A stretch of DNA of 64,000 bases from Candidatus Aenigmatarchaeota archaeon (lineage in GTDB: Archaea > Aenigmatarchaeota > Aenigmatarchaeia > CG10238-14), in NCBI GenBank assembly GCA_018304545.1, contig JAGVVZ010000005.1, forward strand, positions 23,707 through 87,706, read 5' to 3'. Shown here one piece after another: positions 41,972-50,524 of the stretch. The notes beneath the pieces were generated by a model. The model worked only from the letters and a program-made list of their open reading frames with translations. It had not been told where the DNA came from and did not search any database. How positions within the stretch are numbered: position 1 is the first letter of the stretch; each line of letters begins with the position of its first letter. A program made the position numbers and the translations under genes.

Positions 41972-43450
41972 TTATTTGAATATTTTTTCTACGTTTTTTC
42001 TAACAATTTTATTTACTAATTCCCCAGAAATTTTACCTCTAGTGTCTTTCATTACCAAACCCATTAAAAATTTTATTGCGCCTTCCTTGTCCGTTAGTTT
42101 ATTTTTATTCTCCTCTATTTTTATCTTTACAATATTTTCTAGTTCGTTCTCGCTTATAGGCGAAAGATTTAATTCTTTTACAATTTCTATAATGGATTTG
42201 AATGGGAATAGTGACAATTTTTCAAGCACGAGGCTTACACCTTCTTTAGTAAGTCTGTTTTCTTTAACTAAATTGAAGATTTCCACAAAATGATTATCGT
42301 TTAAGTTTTCAACAGGCATGTTTTTTCTTTTCAAATCTTTCGTAATGTTGACTAACGCATTTGCAACTATAGAAGCATCTATTTTTATTTCTGATATAAT
42401 TTTTTCGAACAAATTCACATATTCTGATTTAATTATCTGTTCTGCCAAATCTTTTGATAAGTTCATTTTCTTATATCTCTCCAATTTCTTTTCTAAACTT
42501 TCCGGAAGATGTTTTGCGATTTCATTAAGCAATTTTTTATCGATCTTTATTGGATATATATCAGATTCCGGATACATCCTGCTAGCTGTTCCTAATGGTC
42601 TCAAAAAATTGGTGGTGCAGTCAATGTTAGCGACTCTTACTTCCTCATTTATTTTAGTATCGTTTTTTATTAGAAGCATCTGCCTTTCTACTTCTTTTTT
42701 AATTACATCTGGTATCTGTCCTAGACGCTGTACATGTTTTATTTCAGTTCTCGCACCATCTTTTATAGAAATATTGACGTCTTGTCTTACAACACCTAGG
42801 CCACTTTTTATTTTTCCTGTAGATTTCAATATTCTTCCAATAGTTTCAGCTACTTCCAACGCCTGTTCGGGCGAGAAAATATCTGGTCCTGTTCCTATCT
42901 CAACTTCAGGTATACCTAATCTATCTAATCTGAAAACGCTCATTGAAGATTTGTTATCAATTATTCTTGCAGAATCCTCTTCTAAAGAAATATTATTTAT
43001 TCTTACTTTGCCTTCAGATGTTAATACCCACCCGTTTGTGGCGATAAGCATTGTTCTTTGAAAACCTGAAACGTTTGATCCGTCAATAATAGTCTTCCTC
43101 ATTACATGTACTTCATCTACAGGTTTCGCATTTAACAAGAGAGATATCGTTAAAGCTATTTTTACGGCCTCTCCGTTTGGATTGTGCGGTGGTTCACAGT
43201 CCATTTCCACTAAACACGTGCTATCATGATAGCCCTGATATATGAGTTTTTTTTCTTTTCCGCTTTCAAATTTAGTTGTCACGTCCACGTCACCGAGTTC
43301 GCCGGCTACAGGTCTCATGAATCTTTGCAGAATAAAGTGCGGCTCCTCATTTTTTAACTCGGTTGGGCAATCACAAAATAATTTTTCTTTAGTGTTTAGC
43401 TCCCAATGAACTTCTAAACCAACGGTTAATCCCAACTTATCCCAAACCAT
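41972..43450 (-). CDS. gatE: Glutamyl-tRNA(Gln) amidotransferase subunit E, lacking the GAD insert
   Basis: This archaea-specific transamidation subunit converts Glu-tRNA(Gln) to Gln-tRNA(Gln) with GatD. Hallmarks are 'GLEVHWELNTKEKLFCDCPT', 'TCLVEMDCEPPHNPNGEA', 'HVMRKTIIDGSNVSGFQRT' and 'FLRPLGTASRMYPESDIYP'. The DGSNxSGFQRT motif separates GatE from GatB. Between 'RQMLLIKND' (residue about 257) and 'EVRVANIDCTTNF' (about 270) there is no room for the AspRS-like GAD domain of about 120 residues normally inserted here. GatD is not in the window. Confidence 0.9.
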   Translation of the reverse strand: MVWDKLGLTVGLEVHWELNTKEKLFCDCPTELKNEEPHFILQRFMRPVAGELGDVDVTTKFESGKEKKLIYQGYHDSTCLVEMDCEPPHNPNGEAVKIALTISLLLNAKPVDEVHVMRKTIIDGSNVSGFQRTMLIATNGWVLTSEGKVRINNISLEEDSARIIDNKSSMSVFRLDRLGIPEVEIGTGPDIFSPEQALEVAETIGRILKSTGKIKSGLGVVRQDVNISIKDGARTEIKHVQRLGQIPDVIKKEVERQMLLIKNDTKINEEVRVANIDCTTNFLRPLGTASRMYPESDIYPIKIDKKLLNEIAKHLPESLEKKLERYKKMNLSKDLAEQIIKSEYVNLFEKIISEIKIDASIVANALVNITKDLKRKNMPVENLNDNHFVEIFNLVKENRLTKEGVSLVLEKLSLFPFKSIIEIVKELNLSPISENELENIVKIKIEENKNKLTDKEGAIKFLMGLVMKDTRGKISGELVNKIVRKNVEKIFK

Positions 43451-43588
43451 AGTTATTTTTTAGATTTTTGGAATTTAAATTAAAAATTATTCGTATATGT
43501 GTCATACTCAAAAAATAATCTTGTTATATAGAAAATAATCTTCTATCTTGTATAAGTTTTATAAATTAGAAAATCGGAAGTATTAGTA

Positions 43589-44041
43589 GTGAGCATTTTG
43601 AATAAGGGTATTTCACCGTTAATCGCCGGAGTTCTATTAATTGCATTCACATTAGCAGTTGCAGCAATCATCGGTGGATGGTTAACATCTACTGTAAGAG
43701 AGGAAACGACTCAAGTGGGCACAGGCTTCGCTTTACAGATTAATTGCACTAAAGCTGTACTGGATATTATTGACGCTGTTTGTGTTACCAATAATATTAC
43801 GATCGGAGTTTCTAATACGGGCCCCATTAGTGTAAAATCCCCTTCAATATATGCGAGAGCATCCGATGAAACTCCTTGTATAGTGACTTATACTGATACA
43901 ATAGCTCCGGGTTCAAGCGTTGTTTTCAGAAACAATTGTGGATTTACTGGAAAAACTTTGCAATTTGTCAGAGTAAGTGCGAATTGCCAAGATCAGGTTG
44001 CTATAACAATGGAGAAAAATAATATAGGAGATGCGTGTTAA
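43589..44041 (+). CDS. Pilin-like protein (class III signal), tandem copy 1
   Basis: The N-terminus 'NKGISPLIAGVLLIAFTLAV' is an archaeal pilin/archaellin-type class III signal: a short basic leader, then a hydrophobic assembly helix. The remaining about 105 residues are beta-rich with cysteines. GTG 43589 or TTG 43598 may be the start. The first about 55 codons are nearly identical at DNA level to the next gene; the rest diverges. The stop overlaps the next ATG. Likely a subunit of a surface filament. Confidence 0.82.
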   Translation: MSILNKGISPLIAGVLLIAFTLAVAAIIGGWLTSTVREETTQVGTGFALQINCTKAVLDIIDAVCVTNNITIGVSNTGPISVKSPSIYARASDETPCIVTYTDTIAPGSSVVFRNNCGFTGKTLQFVRVSANCQDQVAITMEKNNIGDAC

Positions 44042-44526
44042 TGAAAGGTATTTCACCGTTAATCGCCGGAGTTCTATTAATTGCATTCACATTAGCAGTT
44101 GCTGCAATCATCGGCGGATGGCTGACATCTACTGTAAGAGAAGAGACTACGCAAGTAGGCACAGGCTTCGCATTACAAGTTAATTGTACTAAAGCTGCAC
44201 TGGACATAGTGGATGTAGTCTGCATTAATCCTGTAGAGGCCGATACCGGATCAGTTAATGTTACTATCACAGTTGCAAATACAGGCCCTATTGGTTTGGT
44301 TTCGCCGTCATTTCTTTTCAGAAGCAATAATCAAGACATTTGTACTTCTAGTTTTACAGACACAATTGCTCCCGGATCCACTGCATTATTTAGGGTTAAT
44401 TGCAGCAATCCCATATATGGATTTACTGATACAGAATTCTTAACTTATACAAGAGCATCTATGAACTGTCAGAATCAGATCACAATATTTGCAGAAGAAA
44501 CATTATCTAACCTTTGTGATGATTAA
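44041..44526 (+). CDS. Pilin-like protein, tandem copy 2
   Basis: The product begins MKGISPLIAGVLLIAFTLAV, with the same class III signal and assembly helix as copy 1 and a longer C-terminal head (about 161 residues in total). ATG 44041 shares a base with the upstream stop (TAATG). The head has cysteines and repeated Asn/Thr positions, consistent with disulfides and possible N-glycosylation sites. It is a duplicate that retained its N-terminus and varied the exposed domain. Confidence 0.82.
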   Translation: MKGISPLIAGVLLIAFTLAVAAIIGGWLTSTVREETTQVGTGFALQVNCTKAALDIVDVVCINPVEADTGSVNVTITVANTGPIGLVSPSFLFRSNNQDICTSSFTDTIAPGSTALFRVNCSNPIYGFTDTEFLTYTRASMNCQNQITIFAEETLSNLCDD

Positions 44527-44578
44527 TTTTTTTTGGAACTATCGAATTCAGTTTTTGAAAAAGAAAATTTAAGTAGAT

Positions 44579-44743
44579 TTAGAGCCCCAATTTAGTTCTT
44601 TTCCAACTTCTTCTAGTAACGCTTACTCTTCTGTTTCTTGCCCTTTTAGGTCCAAATTTTTTGATATCGACCCATCGTGGAGCAAGTCTGACTTTGGCAG
44701 CCTTTATTTGTCTGAGTTTTCTACTCAGCATTTTTCTTCCCAT
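44579..44743 (-). CDS. rpl39e: Ribosomal protein L39e
   Basis: The small frame starts MGRKMLSRKLRQIKAAKVRL and continues 'APRWVDIKKFGPKRARN', then 'RRSWKRTKLGL'. The basic composition, the P-x-W-V core and the WKRTKL end match L39e (54 residues, usual about 51). It is the last gene of the exosome superoperon, starting four bases after the rrp42 stop. Confidence 0.9.
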   Translation of the reverse strand: MGRKMLSRKLRQIKAAKVRLAPRWVDIKKFGPKRARNRRVSVTRRSWKRTKLGL

Positions 44744-44747
44744 GCAA

Positions 44748-45521
44748 TCACAATAATTTTCTTAATTCTTTAGCTTTTTTAGTAGATAATTTTATCATTT
44801 CTTCCACGTCGCTTTCTTTCAAACCAGTCTTATTGCCTTTCTGCATAGCGCATATTTTACCATCTTCAATAGTGGCGACGCTCAGTCTTGAATCGAATAT
44901 GTCTTCCTCATCTTTTGTAGGGTCTACAAGAAAGTTATTCATAATCTTTCCTATCGTTACTGTTATTGGTTTTTTTACAACAGGCAGTTTTCCTGTGAAT
45001 TCGGTTCTTATTACGGTTTTATCTTCCAATTTAGGAATTCTGGCGTTTAATAATGCAGAAACTGCTGCCAGCGAAGAAGCATCGATTAAATTACCGTCAT
45101 GATTTATGATATGAACATCCACATAAACATCCCAAGCCTTTTCTTTTTCAGTAATACATAATTTTTCTAGTTCGATACAGTCTGATTCCCTTATTCCTCT
45201 ATCAACTACTCTGGCTAATTCGGTCGCATCTTCACTTGGTGGACCGGGTTCAAAATCTTTGTGTGCTATAGGAGAGAACTCCGCTCCAGTTTTCAGGGTT
45301 CCCATATTAGGCATATCAGGAAACGGAACGCCTATTTCTAATTTAATTCCTACAATAACATCAGTTTTCCCCATGATAACTCTAGAAGATCCTTCTGCTC
45401 TTTCTATTGCATTAGGCAGGACTTTAATTTCTCTGAATTCGTCTAATTTTCTGCCGTCAATTCTTTCTCCCTTTTCTAATAATTTGAAAATATAATTTGT
45501 TCTCATATGATCACTCGTCAT
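44748..45521 (-). CDS. rrp42: Exosome complex subunit Rrp42
   Basis: This RNase PH-fold, non-catalytic partner of Rrp41 sits in the hexameric exosome ring. It shows 'EKGERIDGRKLDEFREIKVL', 'RVIMGKTDVIVGIKLE', and 'ELARVVDRGIRESDCIELEKL'. The catalytic aspartate pair of Rrp41 is not conserved, as expected. The ATG at 45521 overlaps rrp41 by 11 bases; an ATG at 45506 is an alternative start. The length is normal at 257 residues. Confidence 0.94.
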   Translation of the reverse strand: MTSDHMRTNYIFKLLEKGERIDGRKLDEFREIKVLPNAIERAEGSSRVIMGKTDVIVGIKLEIGVPFPDMPNMGTLKTGAEFSPIAHKDFEPGPPSEDATELARVVDRGIRESDCIELEKLCITEKEKAWDVYVDVHIINHDGNLIDASSLAAVSALLNARIPKLEDKTVIRTEFTGKLPVVKKPITVTIGKIMNNFLVDPTKDEEDIFDSRLSVATIEDGKICAMQKGNKTGLKESDVEEMIKLSTKKAKELRKLL

Positions 45522-46227
45522 ACCTTTTTTTCAAGGTTTCTATTTGTTTTTTATAGACTATTTCTCCATTTTTCATAACGTTTTTTATTATATCTTTTAA
45601 TTCTTCATTAGTTAGTTGACCATCCATTTGTAATAATGTGATCTCTTTCTTATTTGGCATAAATGCAACAGGCACGTCAGCTTCAGAATTATTATCCTCT
45701 TTCCCATCTAAATCTAAAATAATCGTATCACTTATCTTTCCCCCAGATAGACCGACTACCAGGTCTCTCATTGGTATTCCCGCATTAGCTAAAGCCAGTG
45801 AAGCTGCGTTAACGCTTGTAACTCTTGTTGATCCATCTGCTTGTATTATTTCTACGTAAATATCAATGCCCGTTTTGGGATAATTTTCGAGAAATAACAC
45901 GGGCTCAAACGCTAATTTTATGACCTTTGAAATTTCAGTACCTCTTCTTGAGGTGCCTGGTCTTACCCTTTCATCAACAGAAAATGGCGCCATATTATAT
46001 CTGCATTGTATTATTCCTCTGTCTGATTCTTGTAAGTGCTTAGGATAAAGTAATTTTGGGCCATATACAGCTGCAATAGCAATCGTTTTTCCAAATCTAA
46101 CATATGAGGAGCCGTTTGCATTCGGGATAACGCCTACCTTCATTTCAGTGTCTCTGATTTCGAGAGGTTTTCTTCCATCCAATCTCTTTCCATTCTCAAT
46201 TAAGACGATATCTGATTTTTTACCCAT
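45511..46227 (-). CDS. rrp41: Exosome complex exonuclease Rrp41
   Basis: This is the phosphorolytic catalytic subunit of the archaeal exosome (238 residues). It has 'NGKRLDGRKPLEIRDTEMKV', 'MAPFSVDERVRPGTSRRGTE', the phosphate-binding 'QADGSTRVTSVNAASLAL' and the catalytic region 'DLDGKEDNNSEADVPVAF'. It lies five bases after rrp4 in the superoperon. Confidence 0.95.
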   Translation of the reverse strand: MGKKSDIVLIENGKRLDGRKPLEIRDTEMKVGVIPNANGSSYVRFGKTIAIAAVYGPKLLYPKHLQESDRGIIQCRYNMAPFSVDERVRPGTSRRGTEISKVIKLAFEPVLFLENYPKTGIDIYVEIIQADGSTRVTSVNAASLALANAGIPMRDLVVGLSGGKISDTIILDLDGKEDNNSEADVPVAFMPNKKEITLLQMDGQLTNEELKDIIKNVMKNGEIVYKKQIETLKKRYDE

Positions 46228-46231
46228 AATA

Positions 46232-46903
46232 TCAACTCAGTAATTTCTCAATTTCATTAGTTAAACCATAAATATGAGATTTTTCTTCGATTAGTTTGAT
46301 TGCTTTTATTGCTTTGTCAATATCTTCCCCAGAGATCCACACGATCCCGTTTTGTCCGACTCTGATTGTCGTTTTTGTTTTATCTTTAATCATATTAATC
46401 ATGCTACCATCTTTGCCGATCAAACGGGGAACTTTACTAGGCGTGATTTCAACTATCACACCTTCTTTTAGTTTTCTAGACATTTGGGATCTCATTGTTA
46501 AGTGGACGTCTCCTCTCCTAGTGTCTATGACTTCTGAATAAATAATATCGTCAGGCTCAAAATATCTGTTCAAGTTGACCTTTTTTATATCGATGAATTC
46601 GTCTACTGCTTCAGAAAGTGGCAAAAATGCTTGCCACGGACATTTTATATCAACAATCCACCCAGCCTTCTCTACATCTGTCACAATTCCAATAACCTTG
46701 TCGCCAACTTTCGGCAAATAAGGTCCGGACAAGGGTATTACAGAAATAAAACTACCAAACTCTTGTGGTATACCTAGAAATTTGGAATATATCTTATTAT
46801 TTTCTTCGTATGTTCCATGTCCCGATTTCAAGTCCTTTCCAGTTTTTATTTCTTCGCCAGGCACTACTATTTGACGTATCTTTTCATCTTCCATTTTAGA
46901 CAT
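46232..46903 (-). CDS. rrp4: Exosome RNA-binding cap protein Rrp4
   Basis: The domain order is an N-terminal domain ('IVVPGEEI..GKDLKSGHGTY'), an S1 domain (residues about 65-130, 'VGDKVIGIVTDVEKAGWIVD') and a KH domain ('VPRLIGKDGSMINMIKDKTK', residues about 150-200). It caps the Rrp41/42 ring and feeds RNA to it. It overlaps the sbds stop by eight bases. Confidence 0.94.
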   Translation of the reverse strand: MSKMEDEKIRQIVVPGEEIKTGKDLKSGHGTYEENNKIYSKFLGIPQEFGSFISVIPLSGPYLPKVGDKVIGIVTDVEKAGWIVDIKCPWQAFLPLSEAVDEFIDIKKVNLNRYFEPDDIIYSEVIDTRRGDVHLTMRSQMSRKLKEGVIVEITPSKVPRLIGKDGSMINMIKDKTKTTIRVGQNGIVWISGEDIDKAIKAIKLIEEKSHIYGLTNEIEKLLS

Positions 46904-47603
46904 CTTCTTTTTTCAATATTTCCGATCTGAATTCGCCATGCGTTGCATCACCAACGCTTTTCATTATATCCATTTGTATACCAGCCGGTACATTTAATAC
47001 TGCTTGGAGGGACCCATCGTTCAGCCATTTCTCTTCAAATGTTCCAACCACCCTGTTTAGAAGGGAGTATACCTTTCCTGCATGTTGTGGTGAAACTGTA
47101 ATCTGGAATGTTATTCTCTGAAGTTTTATAGGAAGCAAGGTTTTTATAGTTTTAATAACTCCATCTATTTGGGCTTCCGCATCTAAAAACGGATCGATTC
47201 TAGCACCTGTTTGTTCCATGGCGTTTAGTATTCTATTAGTTGGATGTGGCGTATTGGTTTGAGGATTGATTGCCCGTTTAGCTATCATATCAGCAACCTT
47301 ATTTCTTTTCTCCTCCATCATTTTTCTTCTTTGTTCTGTCGTGAATTGTAGTTCGCCTTCCAATATGATTTTTTTTGACACTTCCATTATGTTAATTGTG
47401 CCAAAAATTTTTTGTAATTCGTCATTAGAAATAACGTCGCCTTTTCGTGCATCCCTATAAATTCCCGGAGTTGCCAGAATCTCATCAATTGGAAAATCGG
47501 TGCCCCTTTTGAAATCAAGTGCCTTATTAGAATCTACTAAAATTTCAAAATTTATTCCACTCTTCTTTAACCTAGCGATGACAGCGTCTTCGACACTAAC
47601 CAT
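46896..47603 (-). CDS. sbds: Ribosome maturation protein SBDS homologue
   Basis: The 235-residue protein has the three-domain SBDS layout. The N-terminal domain contains 'ARLKKSGINFEILVD', 'TPGIYRDARKGDVIS' and 'LQKIFGT'. The middle helical domain has 'QFTTEQRRKMMEEKRNKVAD', and the C-terminal ferredoxin-like domain has 'KLQRITFQITVSPQHAGKV'. It is involved in late large-subunit maturation by family analogy. In archaea it is usually found, as here, between psmA and rrp4. Confidence 0.95.
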   Translation of the reverse strand: MVSVEDAVIARLKKSGINFEILVDSNKALDFKRGTDFPIDEILATPGIYRDARKGDVISNDELQKIFGTINIMEVSKKIILEGELQFTTEQRRKMMEEKRNKVADMIAKRAINPQTNTPHPTNRILNAMEQTGARIDPFLDAEAQIDGVIKTIKTLLPIKLQRITFQITVSPQHAGKVYSLLNRVVGTFEEKWLNDGSLQAVLNVPAGIQMDIMKSVGDATHGEFRSEILKKEDV

Positions 47604-47610
47604 AATAAAT

Positions 47611-48321
47611 TCACGATAATTTCTTAATTTCTTCTTCTGTTAAAACTTGGAATTTCTTATTGTTTTCTCTTATGATAGCTATTTCTAAAGATTTTGGTAA
47701 ATCTTTTACCTTCTCAGATTTTCTTATGACGTCAACTATTAGTTTCAATGCTGATTTTTCATCCATGTCGCTTTTGTATTTTTCTTTAAAGATTTTGTTA
47801 GCAAAGACAGACCCTCTTCCAATTGCATATGCTCTCCATTCAAAAAGCATGCCTGAAGGATCCGATTCTATTAGATGTGAGCCGGTAGAATCTACACCGC
47901 CTATCAAGAACGAAACGCCAAAGGGTCTTAATCCAGCATACAGGGTTGAAAACTGCATCCTATCTCCTAATGTTTTTGATAATGACCACACATCTATAGG
48001 TTCTTCATATGTTATTTTATGTACTTGAGATTTGACTCTTAATTGACTTACTAAAACTCTTGCGTCTGCTAATAATCCAGCAGCTACGGTTCCTAAATGA
48101 TCATCGAGTTTAAACAACTTTTCTATCGTTTCAGGTACAACAAGATCCATTACCTGTTTGACTGTAGCTAAAATCACTCCACCTTTGAAAACTAGTCCTA
48201 AAGATGTAGTACCTTTTTTTACAGCTTCTTTTGCGTATTCAACTTGGAATAGTCGACCATCAGGACTGAAGACAGCTATTGTACGATCATAACCCATTGT
48301 TTCAGGTAATACTGACGGCAT
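47611..48321 (-). CDS. psmA: Proteasome subunit alpha
   Basis: The 236-residue N-terminus includes the alpha-type H0 helix region 'GYDRTIAVFSPDGRLFQVEY' followed by AKEAVKKGTTSLG, which gates the 20S core. There is no catalytic N-terminal threonine, as expected for alpha. A GGTGATATATA ribosome-binding-like stretch precedes the ATG. The 132-base upstream gap may hold a promoter. The gene heads the sbds-exosome portion of the superoperon. Confidence 0.95.
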   Translation of the reverse strand: MPSVLPETMGYDRTIAVFSPDGRLFQVEYAKEAVKKGTTSLGLVFKGGVILATVKQVMDLVVPETIEKLFKLDDHLGTVAAGLLADARVLVSQLRVKSQVHKITYEEPIDVWSLSKTLGDRMQFSTLYAGLRPFGVSFLIGGVDSTGSHLIESDPSGMLFEWRAYAIGRGSVFANKIFKEKYKSDMDEKSALKLIVDVIRKSEKVKDLPKSLEIAIIRENNKKFQVLTEEEIKKLS

Positions 48322-48453
48322 TATATATCACCACTCTTTATCAAAACAACCACCTCTGTTATCATAAATATTATGGATTTGGTTTCAATAAAACTTTATT
48401 CTTTTGTATCTATTTTTATTACCAAAGCATTTATATAAAGTTTGTGTGATCTG

Positions 48454-48813
48454 TCATGTATAATTTTGAACTTGCCTTTTCTTCAAACTTTTTATAGTTC
48501 CGGATATTTTCAATATTTTGAAAGTTATCCTGTTATCCCCCAGCCTATCAACCAATCCCAGGGTTGCAACTATGTCCTTTATTGATTTATGATTACACGA
48601 TATTATCCCTTTTTGATCATCGTTATTCCAGTTATCTTTCATTAGCCACATGGAAGTTTTAGAGACGCCGTATTCCCCTAAAAAATCTAGCATGGTGTTC
48701 CATATACCAGATTCAAGATCAGAATATTCTATCGGCTCCTCAGAAATTATTTGGAAAGAAATGTATCTTTTCCTATCTCTCAGAGATGGAGGCAGTGTTT
48801 TCATTTTATTCAT
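48454..48813 (-). CDS. rnp2: RNase P protein component 2 (Pop5 homologue)
   Basis: The 119-residue Pop5/Rnp2 protein shows 'LPPSLRDRKRYISFQII' at the start, as in archaeal Pop5, and 'GIISCNHKSIKDIVATLGLV' in the second half. It assists RNase P RNA in tRNA 5' maturation together with Rnp3. Its ATG overlaps the stop of a short upstream frame (48810-48917). Confidence 0.88.
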   Translation of the reverse strand: MNKMKTLPPSLRDRKRYISFQIISEEPIEYSDLESGIWNTMLDFLGEYGVSKTSMWLMKDNWNNDDQKGIISCNHKSIKDIVATLGLVDRLGDNRITFKILKISGTIKSLKKRQVQNYT

Positions 48814-48917
48814 TTTTTATCGACACCACTAATTTTAATGTAATAATATTTGTCGAATCCAATAGGTTTGTTGTCAGTGACTCTTATAAATCTTAGGGGC
48901 AGTTTATCGTTTCCCAA
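48810..48917 (-). CDS. Candidate 35-residue microprotein translationally coupled to rnp2
   Basis: The frame starts with TTG (48915-48917) preceded by AAAGGTG at a six-base spacing, a better ribosome binding site than most here. It ends in TGA inside the rnp2 start (ATGA). The peptide begins MGNDKLPLRFIRVTDNKPIG and continues with aromatic and Lys residues, a beta-strand-like composition. No family recognised. It may be a real small protein or a coupling leader. Confidence 0.42.
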   Translation of the reverse strand: MGNDKLPLRFIRVTDNKPIGFDKYYYIKISGVDKK

Positions 48918-48961
48918 TCATTACACCTTTGTTTTGTAAATTTCTAATGTTTTATCTGTAA

Positions 48962-49744
48962 TTACTTTAGCCATCTATTGAACCAATTCACTGTTAATTC
49001 AATAGCCCTCCTTTGTTCCCACGGTTTATGAAATCCATGCTCAGCGTTTTCAATAGTTTCAAATTTGTTCAAAGCCTTCAGTAGTGATGAGTATCTTAAA
49101 GCATTTTGATAAGAAACATAAGAATCTTTATTTCCATGCGCGATTAAAGTAGGACAATCTATTTTTTCAAAATATTGCCACGGTTGAACCTTTTTCATTT
49201 CTTCAAAAAGTTTTTTTCCTACTATGAACCTTTTTTCTCCCAACTCAAAATAACCTTGAGTTTGTAGAAGTTTGAAATTTTCCAGAGTGAAATTTTTTAC
49301 AGCCCACGGTAACCGCGGATTAAAAACTTCATTGTAATCTATCAAGGGGTTCCATAATGTCAGGCAGTTAACAGCATTTGGATTTTTGCCTGCAAAAACT
49401 GAAGATGTCCCCCCGCTAAAACTAGCTCCGAGTAATCCCATTTTACTTATACCCGAGTCTCTCATGAAATTAACAGATGCTGCCAAATCTTCTAATCCGG
49501 TTGTTATAGTGAAATCTTTGGATTTTAGATCACTTTCTCCATGACCTCTGAAATCAAATCTTAATACAGTATAACCATTTTTGGACAATTCTCTAGCTAG
49601 ATTTATAAAAGCTCCGTCTTCATCCTTATTCACAGTGATGCCGTGAGCTAAAATAATTCCGGAACCTGTTTTTTTATCAGGCACGTGCAATATACCGACA
49701 ATTTTTTGTTCTTTAACTCTGTAAGATATTTTTAATTCCGACAT
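48962..49744 (-). CDS. Alpha/beta hydrolase
   Basis: This serine hydrolase of about 260 residues starts at ATG 49744 (MSELKISYRV); an in-frame ATG at 49756 is possible. 'IILAHGITVNKDEDGAF' is the oxyanion region and 'VLRFDFRGHGESD' follows. The nucleophile serine is in GLLGASFSGGTS, with serine instead of glycine at the last position of GxSxG. The acid is in LIAHGNKDSYV and the histidine in 'NAEHGFHKPWE'. It interrupts the otherwise conserved rnp3-rnp2 neighbourhood. Substrate unknown. Confidence 0.88.
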   Translation of the reverse strand: MSELKISYRVKEQKIVGILHVPDKKTGSGIILAHGITVNKDEDGAFINLARELSKNGYTVLRFDFRGHGESDLKSKDFTITTGLEDLAASVNFMRDSGISKMGLLGASFSGGTSSVFAGKNPNAVNCLTLWNPLIDYNEVFNPRLPWAVKNFTLENFKLLQTQGYFELGEKRFIVGKKLFEEMKKVQPWQYFEKIDCPTLIAHGNKDSYVSYQNALRYSSLLKALNKFETIENAEHGFHKPWEQRRAIELTVNWFNRWLK

Positions 49745-49783
49745 TTTATCTACCATCTGATTATAAATTAACGTATAGATATT

Positions 49784-50497
49784 TCAAATCTCCTTCACTC
49801 CAGGCATAATCCATTTCCTAGATCTCTTTTCCTTTACAGCTTCAATTATTCTAGATGGGATTTCTGTTAGCGATTTTTTCGCTTCGTTTAATTCCAATTC
49901 AAATAAACACCCCATTGATTGTAAAATTGAGGGATCTTTTAATTGCCAGTGGGATATTGCACCAGAACATATTATTATAGGCGTTTTATATTTTTTACAA
50001 AGCATGACATTGTTCGCAATGTTATGAAGAATAAAAGATCTTGTTGTTTTTGAAGAAAGTAAAATTTCTCTGAAATTGATTTCTATGGCAACGTTGTTCT
50101 TTGCAGCTAATTTTATCATTATATGATTCAAACCAGAGTCTTTTCTTTCGAATTCTGGATGAGTTAAGATATCTACTTCGGGCATTTCAACAGATTTCCT
50201 ATTAAAATTTATATCATGACCTCTTGCTAGCAGAATATCAAACTCCCTTCTTATTTTTGCTAATTTGTTTAATTCATGAATATTCCTAGCTTCAATTCCA
50301 AGAAATATTTCTAATTTTGTTCGTTTGGAAACGTCTTCTATTTCTTTCCTTATTTTTTCTAAATTTTCTTTGCCTTTATAATAAACCACAAAACACATTC
50401 CTTTGTAACCAAGGATCTTTGCTCTATTTGCCATTTCTTCTGGCGTGCTTTCGCCCTCAGAGAAGGCGCTATGAACATGAAAATCATAATAGGACAT
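49784..50497 (-). CDS. rnp3: RNase P protein component 3 (Rpp30 homologue)
   Basis: The PHP-like TIM-barrel protein of 237 residues starts 'YYDFHVHSAFSEGESTPEEM' and contains 'LGIEARNIHELNK' and 'VAIEINFREIL', standard Rpp30 features. It pairs with Pop5 (rnp2) in RNase P. It lies between rpl15e and the alpha/beta hydrolase in the superoperon. Confidence 0.92.
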   Translation of the reverse strand: MSYYDFHVHSAFSEGESTPEEMANRAKILGYKGMCFVVYYKGKENLEKIRKEIEDVSKRTKLEIFLGIEARNIHELNKLAKIRREFDILLARGHDINFNRKSVEMPEVDILTHPEFERKDSGLNHIMIKLAAKNNVAIEINFREILLSSKTTRSFILHNIANNVMLCKKYKTPIIICSGAISHWQLKDPSILQSMGCLFELELNEAKKSLTEIPSRIIEAVKEKRSRKWIMPGVKEI

Positions 50498-50524
50498 AAT
50501 AAGATCTTATTTTCTAAGTTTTAT

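Noticed and set aside
42318..43061. Long (247-codon) plus-strand frame opposite gatE
   Set aside because: It is antisense to a gene with firm family motifs, and its hydrophobic composition is what the reverse of Glu/Lys-rich codons gives.
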